In this document: in pieces, positions 37,602-50,321 of the stretch
How positions within the stretch are numbered: the stretch's first letter is position 1
How the letters are laid out: every line of letters starts with the position of its first letter
Source of the DNA: Arachis hypogaea
Lineage: Eukaryota > Streptophyta > Magnoliopsida > Fabales > Fabaceae
Assembly: GCF_003086295.3 (NCBI RefSeq)
Contig: NC_092040.1
Location: 5,270,001 to 5,334,000 of the forward strand
Length of the DNA: 64,000 nt
Reading direction: 5' to 3'
The notes under the pieces: model-generated
The model's input: the letters and a program-made list of their open reading frames with translations, nothing else
Database searches by the model: none
Told to the model about the DNA's origin: nothing
Made by a program: the position numbers and the translations under genes

Positions 37602-38447
37602 TAGAGGCAGTTCAGGAAATGCCAAATTTAGTGACCTTCTGTAGGACCAACAATTTGACAATCTATGTGTTATATTGAGGTCAACCTGAGGGATTTAGAG
37701 TTATGTGTTATAGTTTGTCAATATTTTCTAAAGTTGTTTGGAAATTGGAATATGTAGCAGTCCATTTTGATCAGAAATAGTAAAGTGGAAAGTTAAAATC
37801 TTGTAAAGCAATAAGGGGAACATAAACATTTTTATTCTTTTGTTTTCTTCAATTCCTTTTTTGCTGAAAGCCTGAAAGTAGTGTTGATAGATTATGCCAT
37901 TTGAAAATCTATCACCACCACTGCCTAAGACGGCTTTCAATATTTTGGGGTCTAATTTGACCTTTCAACTTCATCTTGGCCACACCCTTCACCTCTTTAT
38001 TCTTACTAAAGTCTTGGTTGTAGACTTGTAGTTAATAATGAGAGTTGAGATTAGATTCTTCAGAATTTCTAAGGAATTAATTGTCACTGTCTCTGAAGTC
38101 TTAAGTCCATTAATTGAATTGAATATTTTTTGAAAGCATATTTGCATTGACTTCTTTTTGGTCAACCACTGGAGTTGAGATAGAAAAAGCTTTTGATAAG
38201 ATTTCAACTTTAGATATTGAGGCAAGACTGCGATTGTTCTGAAATTTTTTTTTTTTGGGACAGCTGTTCTGAATAAGTTGTCTTTCCTTTATGTAGGATT
38301 CTTTTTTTTTAATTGTTCTGAATAAGTTCTGAATAAGTAAATTATTTTTTCATGAACCTTCAATCTTATATAATATATAATGTGTTCACTTGAAACAAGA
38401 GAAACCCCTTGTTGTGGGCAACATAAACATGAGTTCCATTGGAATCA
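37602..38447. other. 3' region of the kinase gene and spacer
   Basis: This presumably includes the kinase 3' UTR (to about 37850). A short duplicated stretch ttctgaataagt occurs three times between 38267 and 38336. No gene was seen on either strand. Confidence 0.4.
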
Positions 38448-39870
38448 TCATAAGGAAGCCTCTGTGTCCTTCAGTTTTCGCCATGGAACAATGAGACCTA
38501 CTTGTTCATATGCACTTTCAACATCATATCTCTCCAATGCATTCTCCCCTGCCCGTTCTTGCTTTGCTAGCATCTTAGCTATTGGAACATAACCGTCGCG
38601 AAATCTTGTCTTGTAATGCCAATGAAACTCGGGATTCTTGGAATATTCCTTTGGCGTATTCTGAGTTCCATCTTCATTCTCTTCTAAAGAAATCAGTTTC
38701 CTCAGGGTATTGGTTATAGGGGCCGCCTTTAACCAACAGATACCAGAGTAGAAACTAGATATATTTAAAGTAAGAAAAAAATTTCACATGTAGTTTTATT
38801 AATGTAAAAATAATAGTTGAAAATTTACGGTGTAGTAAAATAATTGTTAACTATTATTTGTATGGTATTAGATTTAATTTGGACAAAATAACGCAATTAA
38901 AATTTGTCGACGAAAAATGGATGGATATGAACAAGAATTTAGACAATAGTAAAAATAATATAATAAAATAGTGAAATTACAATTTCTTAAAATATATAGA
39001 AAAATTTATGATGTTTTTTTATATATTATGAAAATTTATGCAAAGAAATTACATATATAAGAAATCTTACTTTTTTTATTTTTATTTACTAATTCTATGC
39101 GATACATGACATACATTAACAAATACCTTAACCATCTGTATATAGCTTTTTAAAAATTATAATACTAGAAAAAAAATAAATTACCACTTGTTTTCAACAC
39201 GTGATTAGGTAACAATTTATTTTTTGACTAAGTTAAAGATTGCAACTAAGCTAGCTTATCTAATTTTAACTATAATAAAAAATTATCACTAGATATTCTA
39301 GACTTTCATATATTATATATATGTATCGTCTTCAAGTTGATCAAGTTATGGTATCATACTTCGATTCTAGTTAAAATTCTATAACATTCTTTAATTTTCT
39401 TCGAATTTTAACTTACTCTACTTATACCACTTGTAACTTCTAACTATTTTTATTGACTTCAAATTAAAAAGAAGAAGTATTCTTCTTTTCACGTCATTTT
39501 CATACGAAAATATTTGTATTTAATTCGAATCACCTATAAATTACCTTATGATATAGCATTGGAATTCTCCAGTTCCCCTCAAGGACCCAACCCAACTTGA
39601 ATTTCCTGCAAAATTTGAATTATTGTTTTAGAACTTGTTCAAAAAACATGGCAACATACATGCATGTATCATGTCCTGCTTACAATGATAACACTGCCCA
39701 AATAATTAATCTCTGAATGTGCCATGGAAGCCCCTCATGTAATCAGAGTAGACCTGAATGGGGCTCCTTCCTCTAAGAACAGGGACTAATTAAATCACAC
39801 CCTAACGGTATGCACTCAGGATTTCTCCACCCTAATTTATCTGTATAATGTCACCAATTGTTCCTCAATA
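38448..39870 (-). pseudogene. Beta-amylase pseudogene (three decayed exons)
   Basis: Three exon relics are recognisable on the minus strand. The first (about 39870-39684) gives RNPECIPLGCD, then VPVLRGRSPIQVYSDYMRGF and YLGSVI, with two frame breaks, ending at a good donor gtaagc. The second (39605-39545) gives EIQVGLGP, then a stop where the family has Cys-Gly, then GELENSNAIS and another stop. The third (38726-38448) gives PYNQYPEETDFFRRE, a stop, WNSEYAKGIFQ, then in another frame FHWHYKTR, RDGYVPIAKMLAK and GENALERYD, ending at TGA 38448. These are strings of the glycosyl hydrolase 14 (beta-amylase) fold, which releases maltose from starch. Large parts between them are deleted, including the stretch between HWHYKTR and RDGY and most of the barrel N-terminus. 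Splice sites are kept, so it came from a spliced gene by duplication, not from an mRNA copy. Confidence 0.85.
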
Positions 39871-40146
39871 ATAAATTTAAAGTAGAGAAAAAGGGAATAG
39901 TATTACGATGCATGCATACATGTTATCAAAATTCATTAGGCACCATTATACAAAAAATAATCTGTTAAATTGGATTCCATCGTAAGCATTTCCGTTGAAA
40001 TGCCTTGTAAATTATTGCAATACATATATTTAACAGCATTTAGTTACATTTACATTTATTCCAAATCATGTTGCCACATAATAATAAGAATAAATTGCAA
40101 GTAAATCGATATAAATTAAATATATTTCACTCATGCGTGCTATTAG

Positions 40147-40208
<62 letters not shown>

Positions 40209-40289
40209 AGAACAGTGTGTAAAGCTAATGAATATATATAAGTCACTTAAATTTGCATTGATTCATTGAATTATTTTCAGTTAGGTATA
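39871..40289. other. Spacer with an AT microsatellite
   Basis: No gene is seen. A pure AT dinucleotide tract runs from about 40151 to 40206. Confidence 0.6.
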
Positions 40290-40710
40290 ATGGAACGTCA
40301 AGGACGTTTCATCTTTCAAAATTTCCAGCAACGAGAAGCAATTAAATTCTTCTGGTAAGGCCACTACGAAAACATAAATACACTTCTTTTCTTTTATTTT
40401 AAAAAGCTATGTACTAATTAACAAACACAAACTTATTGAGTCTATTGCTGTATATATAGGTTCAAACAAGAACAATGATAATAATAATGCACGTAGTGAA
40501 GAAGATCAATGCTTATTGCCACCTAATACGGTGGTAGATATCATGCGACAGGTTCTACCATCACATGCACAAATCTTTGAAGGGAGGAAAACTCTTAGTG
40601 TTAATGACTTGTTTTTAGCAATGATCGATGATTTGGCCTTAAATAAATATGCTGAGCTTCTTGCAATTTTTTTTGTTTACACCAGGGTATCTATTAAGGC
40701 GGAAACCTAA
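40290..40710 (+). pseudogene. NF-YB (LEC1-like) fragment lacking the central histone-fold helix
   Basis: A first exon (ATG 40290, MERQGRFIF…) ends at gtaagg near 40355. The next begins after atatatag near 40460 with an Asn-rich stretch and EEDQCLLPPNTVVDIMRQVLP, then SHAQIFEG, directly followed by RKTLSVNDLFLAMIDDLAL and YAELL, with stop at 40708. This is the NF-YB pattern (…LPIANVxRIMRxxLPxHAKI… and …RKTIxAEDVLWAMxxLGFDDYxEPL). About 35 residues that form helix 2 of the histone fold are gone. The two exons as marked do not join in frame. NF-Y subunits bind CCAAT boxes as a trimer; this product could not form the normal NF-YB/NF-YC pair. It is probably a pseudogene, although a short interfering peptide cannot be excluded. 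Confidence 0.7.
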
Positions 40711-41111
40711 TGACTAATTATTCGAAGGCATAAAGTGGACCACCTTTTCAAACAAGCAAATTTTATTTTTATCTTCCGGTAAATATCAAATCTGAGAGAG
40801 ATGGTTAAAGACACAGACCCTCATCCATTTTCTTGCAATTTACTTCGATCGTTACTGCTCCAAAATGTGGCCACTTCTATGCATTATGAATGCAATAATG
40901 CAAGTTCATAATATATTACAGTTACAATAATTAATATAAATAACTTAGGTTTTAATTTGTAGCACAAGACTATTAAATTAGTGTTGAGATAGATGGATAG
41001 TACCATATATGTTTATTTAGCTTTTTTTTGTTGCCAAGCATAAATTTATTCTCATATTTCTGTTTATTAGTGCCGAAATTTGATTGGTATATATCTAAAA
41101 TAATTATATTT
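40711..41111. other. Intergenic spacer
   Basis: Nothing gene-like is seen. It separates the NF-YB fragment from the Mutator-type MITE. Confidence 0.5.
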
Positions 41112-41120
41112 TTAAAATAA

Positions 41121-42078
41121 GAGAAAATTCCACTTCCCTTTTTTTACGAGATACTAAAATGACACTCCCCTCCCTTTTATTTATAAAATGTACATTTTTC
41201 TCCCTTATCATTTTTAAAAAACCTTCTCTTTAATCTATTTTAAATCTTTTGTGTTAATTAATGTTAAATTTATCTATTTTTTTTAAAAAAATTATTTTTT
41301 ACAAAAATACTCTTTAGCAAAAATTTATTTTTTTATTATTAAATATTGCTTACCAAAATATCCTTTAATAAATTATTTTTTATTGATTAAATTATATTTT
41401 TACAAAAATATTTTATAAAAAATTTAATAATTAAATTATTTTTTTCTAAAATATCCTTAATAAATTTTTAATGATTAAATTATGATTTTACCAAAATTTT
41501 TGTTAATAATTTTTTTATATTTTACTATTAATTTTTTGATATCAATGTATATTAACATTAAATAAAAAAATCTTACCATTGTTAATATATATAACAATTA
41601 ATATATATTGATATTGAAAAATAATCTTACTAAGATTTTTTTAATATTAAAATAATATATATTGATATAAAAAAATTAATAGTAAAATATTAAAAATTGT
41701 TAACAAAAATTTTGGTAAAATCATAATTAATTAAAAAATTATTGAAAGGTATTTTAGAAAAAAATAATTTAATTATTAAATGTTTTAAAAATATTTTGGG
41801 TAAAAATACAATTTAATTAATAAAAAAATAATTTATTAAATTGGTAAGAAAAATTTAATGATAAAAAAATAAAATTTTCTCTAAAGGATATTTTTCTAAA
41901 AAATAATTTATTTTTCTTGAAAAATAGATAAAATTAACATTAGTTAATACAAAAAATTTAAAATGGATTAAAGAGGAGGTTTCTTAAAAGTTAGAAGGGA
42001 GGAGAATGTATATTTTATAAATAGAGAGAGGAGAGTGTCATTTTAGCATTTTACAAAAAAGGGAAAGGAAAATTTTTC
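41121..42078. mobile_element. Mutator-type MITE with long inverted arms and 9 bp duplication
   Basis: The left arm (41121-41310, gagaaaattccacttccc…) is the inverse of the right arm (41930-42078, …gggaaaggaaaatttttc). Matching landmarks include atgacactcccctccc against gagaggagagtgtcat. The 9 bp ttaaaataa is present on both sides (41112-41120 and 42079-42087). The core is also self-complementary and AT-rich. Long TIRs with a 9 bp duplication point to a MULE derivative. There is no coding capacity. Confidence 0.8.
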
Positions 42079-42087
42079 TTAAAATAA

Positions 42088-42977
42088 AGTATTATTTTTA
42101 TCATAAAATTTTCAATGCAAATAATTTAATAATAGAAAAATATTAAATAACTTAATATCCTTAAAAGATTAGATTTATGTTTTTTCAAATTAATACAATT
42201 TTTGGTGATTATCAAATTAATTTATATATTTGATGGATAAAATCGTTCACACTCAAATTCGTTTTTTTTTATCTTAAAAGAATTTGTCTAAAAAATCTTT
42301 TTTTTCGTTTAAGACTAGGTGCCTTGGTCCAGACACAAAACTCAACACTGAAAACACAAATCCAAGCCCATGTGGGGAAAAAAAAAAGACCAATAAAATA
42401 ATGATAAAAGGTTTGACTTGTTTAGCAGTTAGCATCACAAAACTTGGAGTGTATATATATATATTGTTTGATATTAGGTTCATTAATTATAATTATTTTT
42501 TAAAAATGATCATATTATAGCTTCTAGCAATACCCTAATTTTTCATTTTTTTTTTTTGGACCTGGCTATAACCTTATTTTAATTGGTGAACTTTTCTTGG
42601 ACCAAAATTCTCTATTGTTGTTATTTTTTCAGGACAATCTCCATCGTTCTCTTTTCTAGCGCATGGATCTCCATCGTTCTTTCAAAGTCCACCCAGGCAG
42701 AAAAAAATGAATGGGCTCAAAACTATGGACCAATAAATAATACCAATCTATCTTCAAGAAGTTGGGCCGCATTTTGAATCAGGCTCGGCCCAATATAAAT
42801 ATCTACCGTATTAATCAAAATTAAGGAAATTACGCCGAAGAAAAGTCGTCGGAAAAAAAGAAAGAGAAAAAAAAAAAGAAGAAAGAAAAAGCTCGGGACT
42901 TGAGCAGTGGCGCTTCTTGAGCTGAAATCCGCGTGGTTCCATCGAATCGGAACTCGAATAACGAAGTGCGGCAAGCT
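42088..42977. other. Spacer and promoter of the zinc-finger/coiled-coil gene
   Basis: 42088-42560 is AT-rich and featureless. 42570-42977 is more balanced and purine-rich just before the start codon (aagaaaaagctcgggac), and should hold the promoter and 5' leader. Confidence 0.45.
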
Positions 42978-45900
42978 ATGGCGGCGCTTTCGCCGGCGCC
43001 GAACAACAACAACCAGAAGGCAGTGTCGTTGAGCGGTGGAGCAAACCCTCCAAAATCGCAACGTGGTCAGAACAAGCCAAAGTGCAAGCAGTGCGGCAAT
43101 GTTGCTCGCTCTAGGTTCCTTCTCCCTCCTTTCTTCCTATCATCTTCTTTGTTTATTGATTTCTTATTCTCGCTTTTATGGCTCTCAATCTTTGTTGTTG
43201 TTGTTGATGATGTATGCTCTTCTGGTAGGTTAATGAAAATTATTTAAAAAACTGAAATTTAGTTACTTTTTGGGAATTACAAAAGGGTTTCTACCATGTA
43301 CTGCATCTCGTGCGTCATATTCGTATTGATTTTGATTTTTGTGTTTAATCAAATATTGCAGGTGTCCGTTCGAATCATGCAAGAGTTGCTGTTCAAGGAA
43401 TCAAAATCCCTGCCATATTCACGGTCTGCTAACTTTTCAAACACTGATTTCGTGATTTTCTTGAATATATTTTTTGTATCCGTTTTCCTTTGATTTTTTG
43501 TGTGCTGAGAGCTTCCTTTTACTTGTGTACACATTGTTAGCTCATGATTTTGAGGTTAAAAAAATTGATGCTTTAATGAAGTTCAATCGCTATGTTGTGA
43601 GCCCTATAATTAATATGCTCTTAAGCTACTTAAAAGGAGCATATATTTGGCTTAGTTCATTCACTATTTATCCTCGGTTAGACCACAGGTTAGTTTGTAA
43701 CTTAAGGATTCCAGCTAAATAGATAGAATAGTTTCTCCCTTCGCAAAACTTTCTAGTTGAGTGATATTAAAATATTACTCCATATTTTGTTTCGAGCATA
43801 GCGATTTGCAGACATTAGAGTTCTTGAAAACTTGCCAGTATTAGTAGTGCTCATGTAGAAGCAGTCTAGAAGAAATTGTTCAATAAATAGAAGAAAAGAA
43901 TATAGTAAATAGTAAAATACACATTAGGAATTCAATTATCCTATTCAGAGGCCCAACAATTGGGGACGAAAAAAATTGCTATGTTCGGGTTTGGGCATTG
44001 ATTTCTTGTACTAGTAATATTCTATAGTATGTCCATCCGTACTAGGTTTGATGTTCAATTTGAAAGAGTGAAGTTTATTGACATCCTAAGATCCTTCACT
44101 GTTAACATATTCAACGTAGAAGAGGTCAAATGGAAGCCTTACAGTTCTGCTCTAGCAAAGAAGCTCTCCTGTTAAAATTTTTTGGACTAGTCTAGCTAGT
44201 TCAGAAACCTTAGAAGTTCCTGTCACTTGTTTATGCTATTAGGAAATAGGTTTCCAATTTCATTTCCTAGGGAAACCATGACTAAAATGAGTATTTGAGA
44301 AACAATGCAAATGCATGTATATTTTGGTGTTGAGAGTAAAAGATTTATTTATTCTTCCTTTCCTTTTCAATTCCTGCTATTGGTGAGGTCGGTCTTCTTT
44401 TTGGGAGATGATATCAGTGGAACATATCAAATATCTAAGCCTTGTTTCACTTGGTGAGATAAGTTACATGGATTAGGCAATGTCATATTATCTTGTCATA
44501 AATCCCAATGCAAACATATGATTGACATATATTTGTTTTTTTTTTTCTGAAAAAAAAAATTTTTGTTGTTGCTGTTGTTGTTGTTTAACTATAATAGTTT
44601 TATATTAAGTTATTAACTAAGTTGTACAATACATACAATTTCTAAAGTTGAATTAAACAATTAACAAGTTTTTTTTTTCTACAAGACAAAGGAAAAACGG
44701 AAAATTTTAATCACATCTTTGGTGGTGATTTCTTTCTAGTATATATGTTAAATATGATAGAATAACTTAATTACAAAAATATTGTTCAATGAGTTTCATG
44801 TTAAGTTCTTTGTTTGATTTTGTGCAAGGACTACTAACCAGTTGCATCATTAATAAAAACTCTTTTCCACTACTTGAAAAGCTGAAAGAAGGCACAAAAC
44901 TAGTTGCATAAATGCGTTTTTCATTTGATAACTTTGAGATTATCTATGTATAATTCTATTAATTTTCTTAAATTTGTCTATAATGTGAAGATTCTAACAT
45001 CTTTTTTACTCCATTCTAAGCCCCATATTATGTGTCTTATGGTGAATGCAGTTTTGAAGACAAGTACAACTTTGCCTGACAAGGCACCATCTTCCAGTGC
45101 TACTCCAATTGAGCAGCAATCTGTAGAGCCATCTCAATCATCGTGAGTTATATAAGTTTCAAGGATAATCATTCCACATTTTGATCTTGTTCATCTGATC
45201 ATCTCACAGTTTTATTCTTTCAAACTTAAAAACTTAAAACTAGAAGGAACAAACAAAAAAGTTATTTAAAGTCTATTTTTTGACAAACAGATGCAGGATT
45301 TTTATCCTCTAAAAATAGGTCTGCTGTTTCCTTCTAGAAACAGGGGTGAACTCTGTAGTGAACAATTGTTTATTCGTGTTTTGTCTCATCTAAAACTGTA
45401 AAAGTATTACGTCAAATAGTCATTAATCTTTAGTCATGTATTTCAGAACGGCAAGTAGAGTTGCATCACTTCGACAACTTTCCAACAGTTTTGCCCAGTT
45501 CAATAATTTGAACATTTCATTTCGCTCAAGGAAACCACTAACTAGAAAGGTAAAGATATACACAAACAATGGTTGTTTAAAGTGATTTTTTGAATATCAT
45601 TTTTCGTGAAAGTGAAAGTGAAAGTGTTGGGAGTTATTACAGGATGCTGCAGCTATAAATGAATGGAGATTTTCAAAGTTAAAGGAATACAAGGAACGAA
45701 ATATTGAACTGGAAAATGAAACATTTGACAGATACATGCAGAATATAGATCTACTAGAGGAAGTATTGGCAGTTAAGTCTATGGAAGACAATGTGTCTTC
45801 TGAGTCCGAGTCAAATGCTTCGTCAATGGAGGCAAACAATGATCTAATGATAACAAAGCTAAAATTGCAAATACGATCCAACTCCGTGGGAAGTGATGCT

Positions 45901-46338
45901 GCGAGAATGAGAATGCAACAAATTGTAGACAGGGGACTAAAGAAGCTTAAGATGTCTGCAGTCAATGGTGCCGCCACTGAAGCACTTAGTGAAGATCCCA
46001 ATAACACTTCAGGAGCAGCGAAAAGTTTGAGGACTGAAAGGTTGTCTGCTATAAGCGATCTTATCGATAAAATTAACAAGGCCCGAAGTGAGGAGGATTT
46101 GAAGTCATGCTTGGAGATAAAGTCCCAACTCTTCAATATGGATGGGGGCTCCAGCATAGTAGACCCTCAACCTCAAGACAACGAGACACATGGAAAAGAA
46201 ATTGATCAAGGTGATTCAACATCAGGAGAAGAATTGGAATATTCTTTACCAAAATTGGTTGGAACTACTGATATTGATCAAGAAACTCTAAACACCATCG
46301 ACAATCATTTTTCTTCCCTTGAGTATTTAGAGTTATGA
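42978..46338 (+). CDS. SHI/LRP1-type zinc-finger plus coiled-coil protein, unknown function (5 exons, 362 aa)
   Basis: Exons are 42978-43114, 43362-43423, 45052-45142, 45447-45549 and 45643-46338. All introns are GT-AG and the frame is continuous to TGA at 46336. Residues 36-63 hold cysteines with spacing CX2CX7CX4CX2CCX6C followed by HIH, which is the RING-like zinc-finger pattern of the SHI/STY/LRP1 transcription factors. The IGGH domain of that family is absent. A Ser/Thr/Gln-rich linker follows (about 70-105), then TASRVASLRQLSNSF and a likely coiled coil from about residue 132 (INEWRFSKLKEYKERNIEL, MQNIDLLEEV). The acidic Ser-rich C-terminal half has a short second helical part (LSAISDLIDKINKARSEEDL). 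The first exon boundary splits the zinc finger. ATG 42978 (MAALSP) is the first real ATG in frame. I know plant-specific proteins of this look but cannot name a function; nuclear localisation is only plausible. Confidence 0.9.
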
Positions 46339-49300
46339 GGTTCTTGACATCAATATAAATTTATATGTTCTGTTGTTTTAGTGAGTCTTGATTATACAAT
46401 GACAGAATGCAGCTTCCACATTTTGTATCAGACAGCAATATTTATTTATATATAATTGTTCTTGCTATATTTTGTGCAAGTTATTCTTATCCGCTAATGT
46501 GTTTATGAGATGAATGACAATTGATAGTTACACATTCCTCAGATTTCTAAGGAATATCAGAGCCATTGACCAAAAAGAAAAAGAACTATACAGGTACATA
46601 TTCCTGCCATATAAATTTATTGCACTATGCACCACCTTATCAGTGAAGAAACCAAATCGTATATATTCTTTCCCTTGATATCATTTTCATTAATTAGTAA
46701 ATTATTATTCCGGCAACAATAAGCATCCAACTTCCAACTGATATAACTAAAGAGAAGAATATTTTGGTGATAAAATGCTTAATAAAACAGCATGCATGAG
46801 TCACTCAACGCTTAGTGGTTTAACAACTGATAAACAGATTATAGTTTACATTAGCATATTAATTTGATTCACTTGAAATTTGTGTTTCAACTACCTATTG
46901 AAGTTGATAATCCTATTTACAATTTATCTTTGAATCAAAGACTTCATCAATTGATTTGAACTGTTGTCAATTACCTCAAAATGGAATTAGATAGGGTTAG
47001 GCAGGTCTTTATGTTTCTTCTTGAAGATTTAATTATATACATAGAATCTTAAGCAACCAAGTTTTGTGTGTTTCACTTAAGAGCTATGAGTTTTAATATG
47101 ATTAATTATTATTCATCCATCGCTATTGTGATTAGGAGAAGATATCATTTTCCCGCAGCCAAACAAATGTTTACAAGTTTTTGTTAGGTTTCTTGAGAGG
47201 TGGCATAAACTTTCTTGTTAATGTAACCCATTTTCCCCTTAAAGCAAGGCTTTCAATAGACTCAAATCTCAATGTTATTAATAAGCTTCAATGGCTATAC
47301 TCATTTCAATGTCAACTTTGTAGTTTTTGCTAATTAATCTATTCATCATGCTCAATGCTTCTCTATCCCCTTTAACTTGTGATGATAATGATTCTCTGAT
47401 AAGACTTTGATTCATCAACCTACACAAAAAAGAAAGTAAAGGAGCCTATCAAAGTGGGAATTAAGTGTTCATCACGTAATTGACATAATATATGCTTTAT
47501 TTTACTTTTGAACATAGGTAATATGATGTGTGGTGCAAAAATAACATACATAAGTAGTCACCCTTCCAATCACATTATTTAATTCTTAAGATTCAAAAAT
47601 ACATATAAATAAATCTAATTAAAAATTCAATTTCCACCCCTCTCTAGGACTTTGCATCTTGCTTCCACAAAACTATGATTATGTTGGTGATAAATCGATA
47701 GTGATGGAGGAAAAGTTAAGCATATCACATGGAAATGGTGTTTTCCCAAGAGGGTATTAATTAAAAGTATGGCTTTGATAATAAGAGTTGGGATTCAGTA
47801 GAGAGAGCATCATGGTTTGGTTAATATATAAATATTCCTCTTTTGATGAACATGTCAGTCCCATGTGTATGGTGCAGCCAAGAATCGTGGGGTCTTGTTC
47901 ATATATGAATCATGGCTTCTCTATAATTGTGATTTGTAAAGTCTTAGTGTGTTAGGACTGTGATTGATGCTGACACTATTATCTGGTCAAACAAAACACA
48001 GCCAGTAGTTTAGCTTTCACATTAAACCAAAAGAAAAGGGGGGGGGGGGGGTGATGATTAAATAGAAAATAAAATAATTTAAGAAAAAATTATGAATGAA
48101 TGGAAATCTAATATCGTAATTAATGTAGTCACTCAAAGGATATATATAATTGATTGCTTAATTTAAAACATCTTTTACATGCTATAAGCAATATCAATTA
48201 TAGACTTATAATTGTATTTGGCTATGTGATTTGTTTTGTTATTATGACATTTTTGTTTTGACTTAAATATCAAAACTTTTTTAAGATACACACGTCAAAG
48301 ATAATAGAGTTTAGGTAATATGTGTCCTAAAAGCATAATAGATAAATATTTTACTTAAATAAATACATAATAAATATGTTAAGAATTTAAATTTGACATC
48401 ATTTTAAATAAAGACTTTTTTAATTTGTTATCATGTGTCTTAACTAAACCAAGATAATAATATCTACAAATTAGATAAATATTAATTTTTAGAAAAATGG
48501 AATATTATGTTCAAATAATATTTTAAATTTAATCGAACTTGAAGGATTTGATACATCAACTTGTGAAACCAGATGATGAGGTATGATTGCATAAGTTTCA
48601 TTTAAAGAAAAATGGGTCAATGCTTATATATGTAAACATTATTACATTCATAACTAATTTTTAATTGTATAAGCATAGCTGGTAAACATTATTACATTAC
48701 ATTCATAACTAATTTTTAATTGTATTCTATATTTTTTTTCTCAACTACAAACATGTTTTAATTTCTTTATATATACATATAAATTGTTGTTCATCATTTT
48801 TGTGATTAGGAAGTCAGAACGATTTTGTTCAATGTTATATATGTAAGTCACAATCATGATGAAGAACCAATTGAAAGTATATGCTTGTAGAAGAATACTG
48901 AAACTTATGATTCAGCATAATGGTTTGGTTTGCTAAAGATATATGTTTTTTAATTTCCCTATAGTTGCTGAACTCTTTATATTTCCTAAATTATTCAAAT
49001 TTATTTTCAACAAGCAAAAACTATAAGAATAATATTTGATAAAATTATTCTAATCTTAGATATAATACATATGAATATTAAATAGAATAATTTATCCTTT
49101 AATAAATTATTAAATAAAAGATGACTCATTTTATAAATTTGCCCTTGCTGTAAATAGTGATATCTTCAATAACAAAAGAAAATAGCCCATTCTATATAAA
49201 CTAAATTATTTTGTGAAGTGGGCACTTAAAACATTACACTAAGTGACTTTTAAAATTAGGATTTGTTTTTAATTTATTTATAAAATTGGAAAAAAAAATC

Positions 49301-50321
49301 ATAGTTTTCATAAATAAGAATACTCTAAAAAATTAACCATACTAATTAAACTAAATCTAAACCGATCTAGGAATGCACATTTTAAAAAAGAAACCTAACC
49401 TAATCCTGAAGTATATATTTGTTTCCAACCAAACTGAGCCAAACTTCTTCAAATTTGTTTATGTTTGTAGTTTGGGGGGGAATGATAAAGAAAAAGAGGG
49501 TAAACAAGAATATAGGAATTCAAACCGAATTAAAAAAAAAATACATTCAAATTGAAACTGTAATAGAAATTAAAATGGATATATTGAAATTAAATACAAA
49601 AAAAATCACTCTACTTTTTATCCAATTTTTTGACGTAATAAAAAAAAGACTCCTCAATCTAACTTGTACACGCCATAGTTTATTTAAGAATTGAATCGAA
49701 AGGACTCTTCAATTTTTTACTCAATTTTCCGATGAGATAAGAGAGGGACTCACTCAACCTCTATTGTCCACACTATGGTTTTATCACGAAATCAGAAGGG
49801 AGGTTTTCACATCTCTAATCTCTGAATCGACTACCATAATTTATAAGATATTTATAATTTTTTATTAAATTAAAATTAAAAAAAATTAAGCCTATAACAA
49901 AGTCTAATTTAATAATTAAATAAATAAAAATAAATATATCAAATTAAATTAAATATTTTAAAATATAATTTAATAATTTTTAAATAATACTTAATTTTTT
50001 TATATTACGAATAAATACGTATAAAGAAAAACGTATTTATCGTTGTTAACCATGCCATCATTCTTTTTAAGTGAAAATAACGACTTAGAGGAAGACAATA
50101 ATAACCCAAACCTAATGAGTTTAAATTAAAAAGTATATTCAACAAAAATTTTTATTTTACATATCATTAAATTGCATTCATGTCCCAACTATATACCCTA
50201 CCACCCTCGAACAGTTACAACTAAACATGTATTAAAAAAAACAGTGGCTGATGGCTTAATCATATCTATCAAATATCAATGATCATTATATATACAATAT
50301 TTTGGTGTATTGACATATATA
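46339..50321. other. Long intergenic stretch, mostly AT-rich
   Basis: No gene is supported. The first ~150 bases should be the 3' UTR of the preceding gene. A 44-codon open frame on the minus strand (47425-47289, beginning MNQSLIRESLSSQVKGDREA) has gene-like composition but no partner exon was found. A short direct duplication (taaacattattaca…ttttaattgtat) lies at about 48634-48726. A run of 12 or more G occurs near 48039. Confidence 0.4.

Noticed and set aside
37989..38225. 78-codon minus-strand ORF downstream of the kinase
   Set aside because: Lys/Ile-rich translation of AT-rich DNA without any recognised motif or partner exon.
40151..40206. Possible regulatory meaning of the long AT tract
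   Set aside because: Similar dinucleotide tracts occur at 5080, 17161 and 21266 and look like ordinary microsatellites.
42933..42977. Upstream start for the zinc-finger gene
   Set aside because: The codon at 42933 is GTG. The first ATG in frame is 42978.
45597..46157. 186-codon minus-strand ORF
   Set aside because: It is the antisense shadow of exon 5 of the zinc-finger/coiled-coil gene, whose plus-strand frame is spliced, in phase and has a sensible protein.
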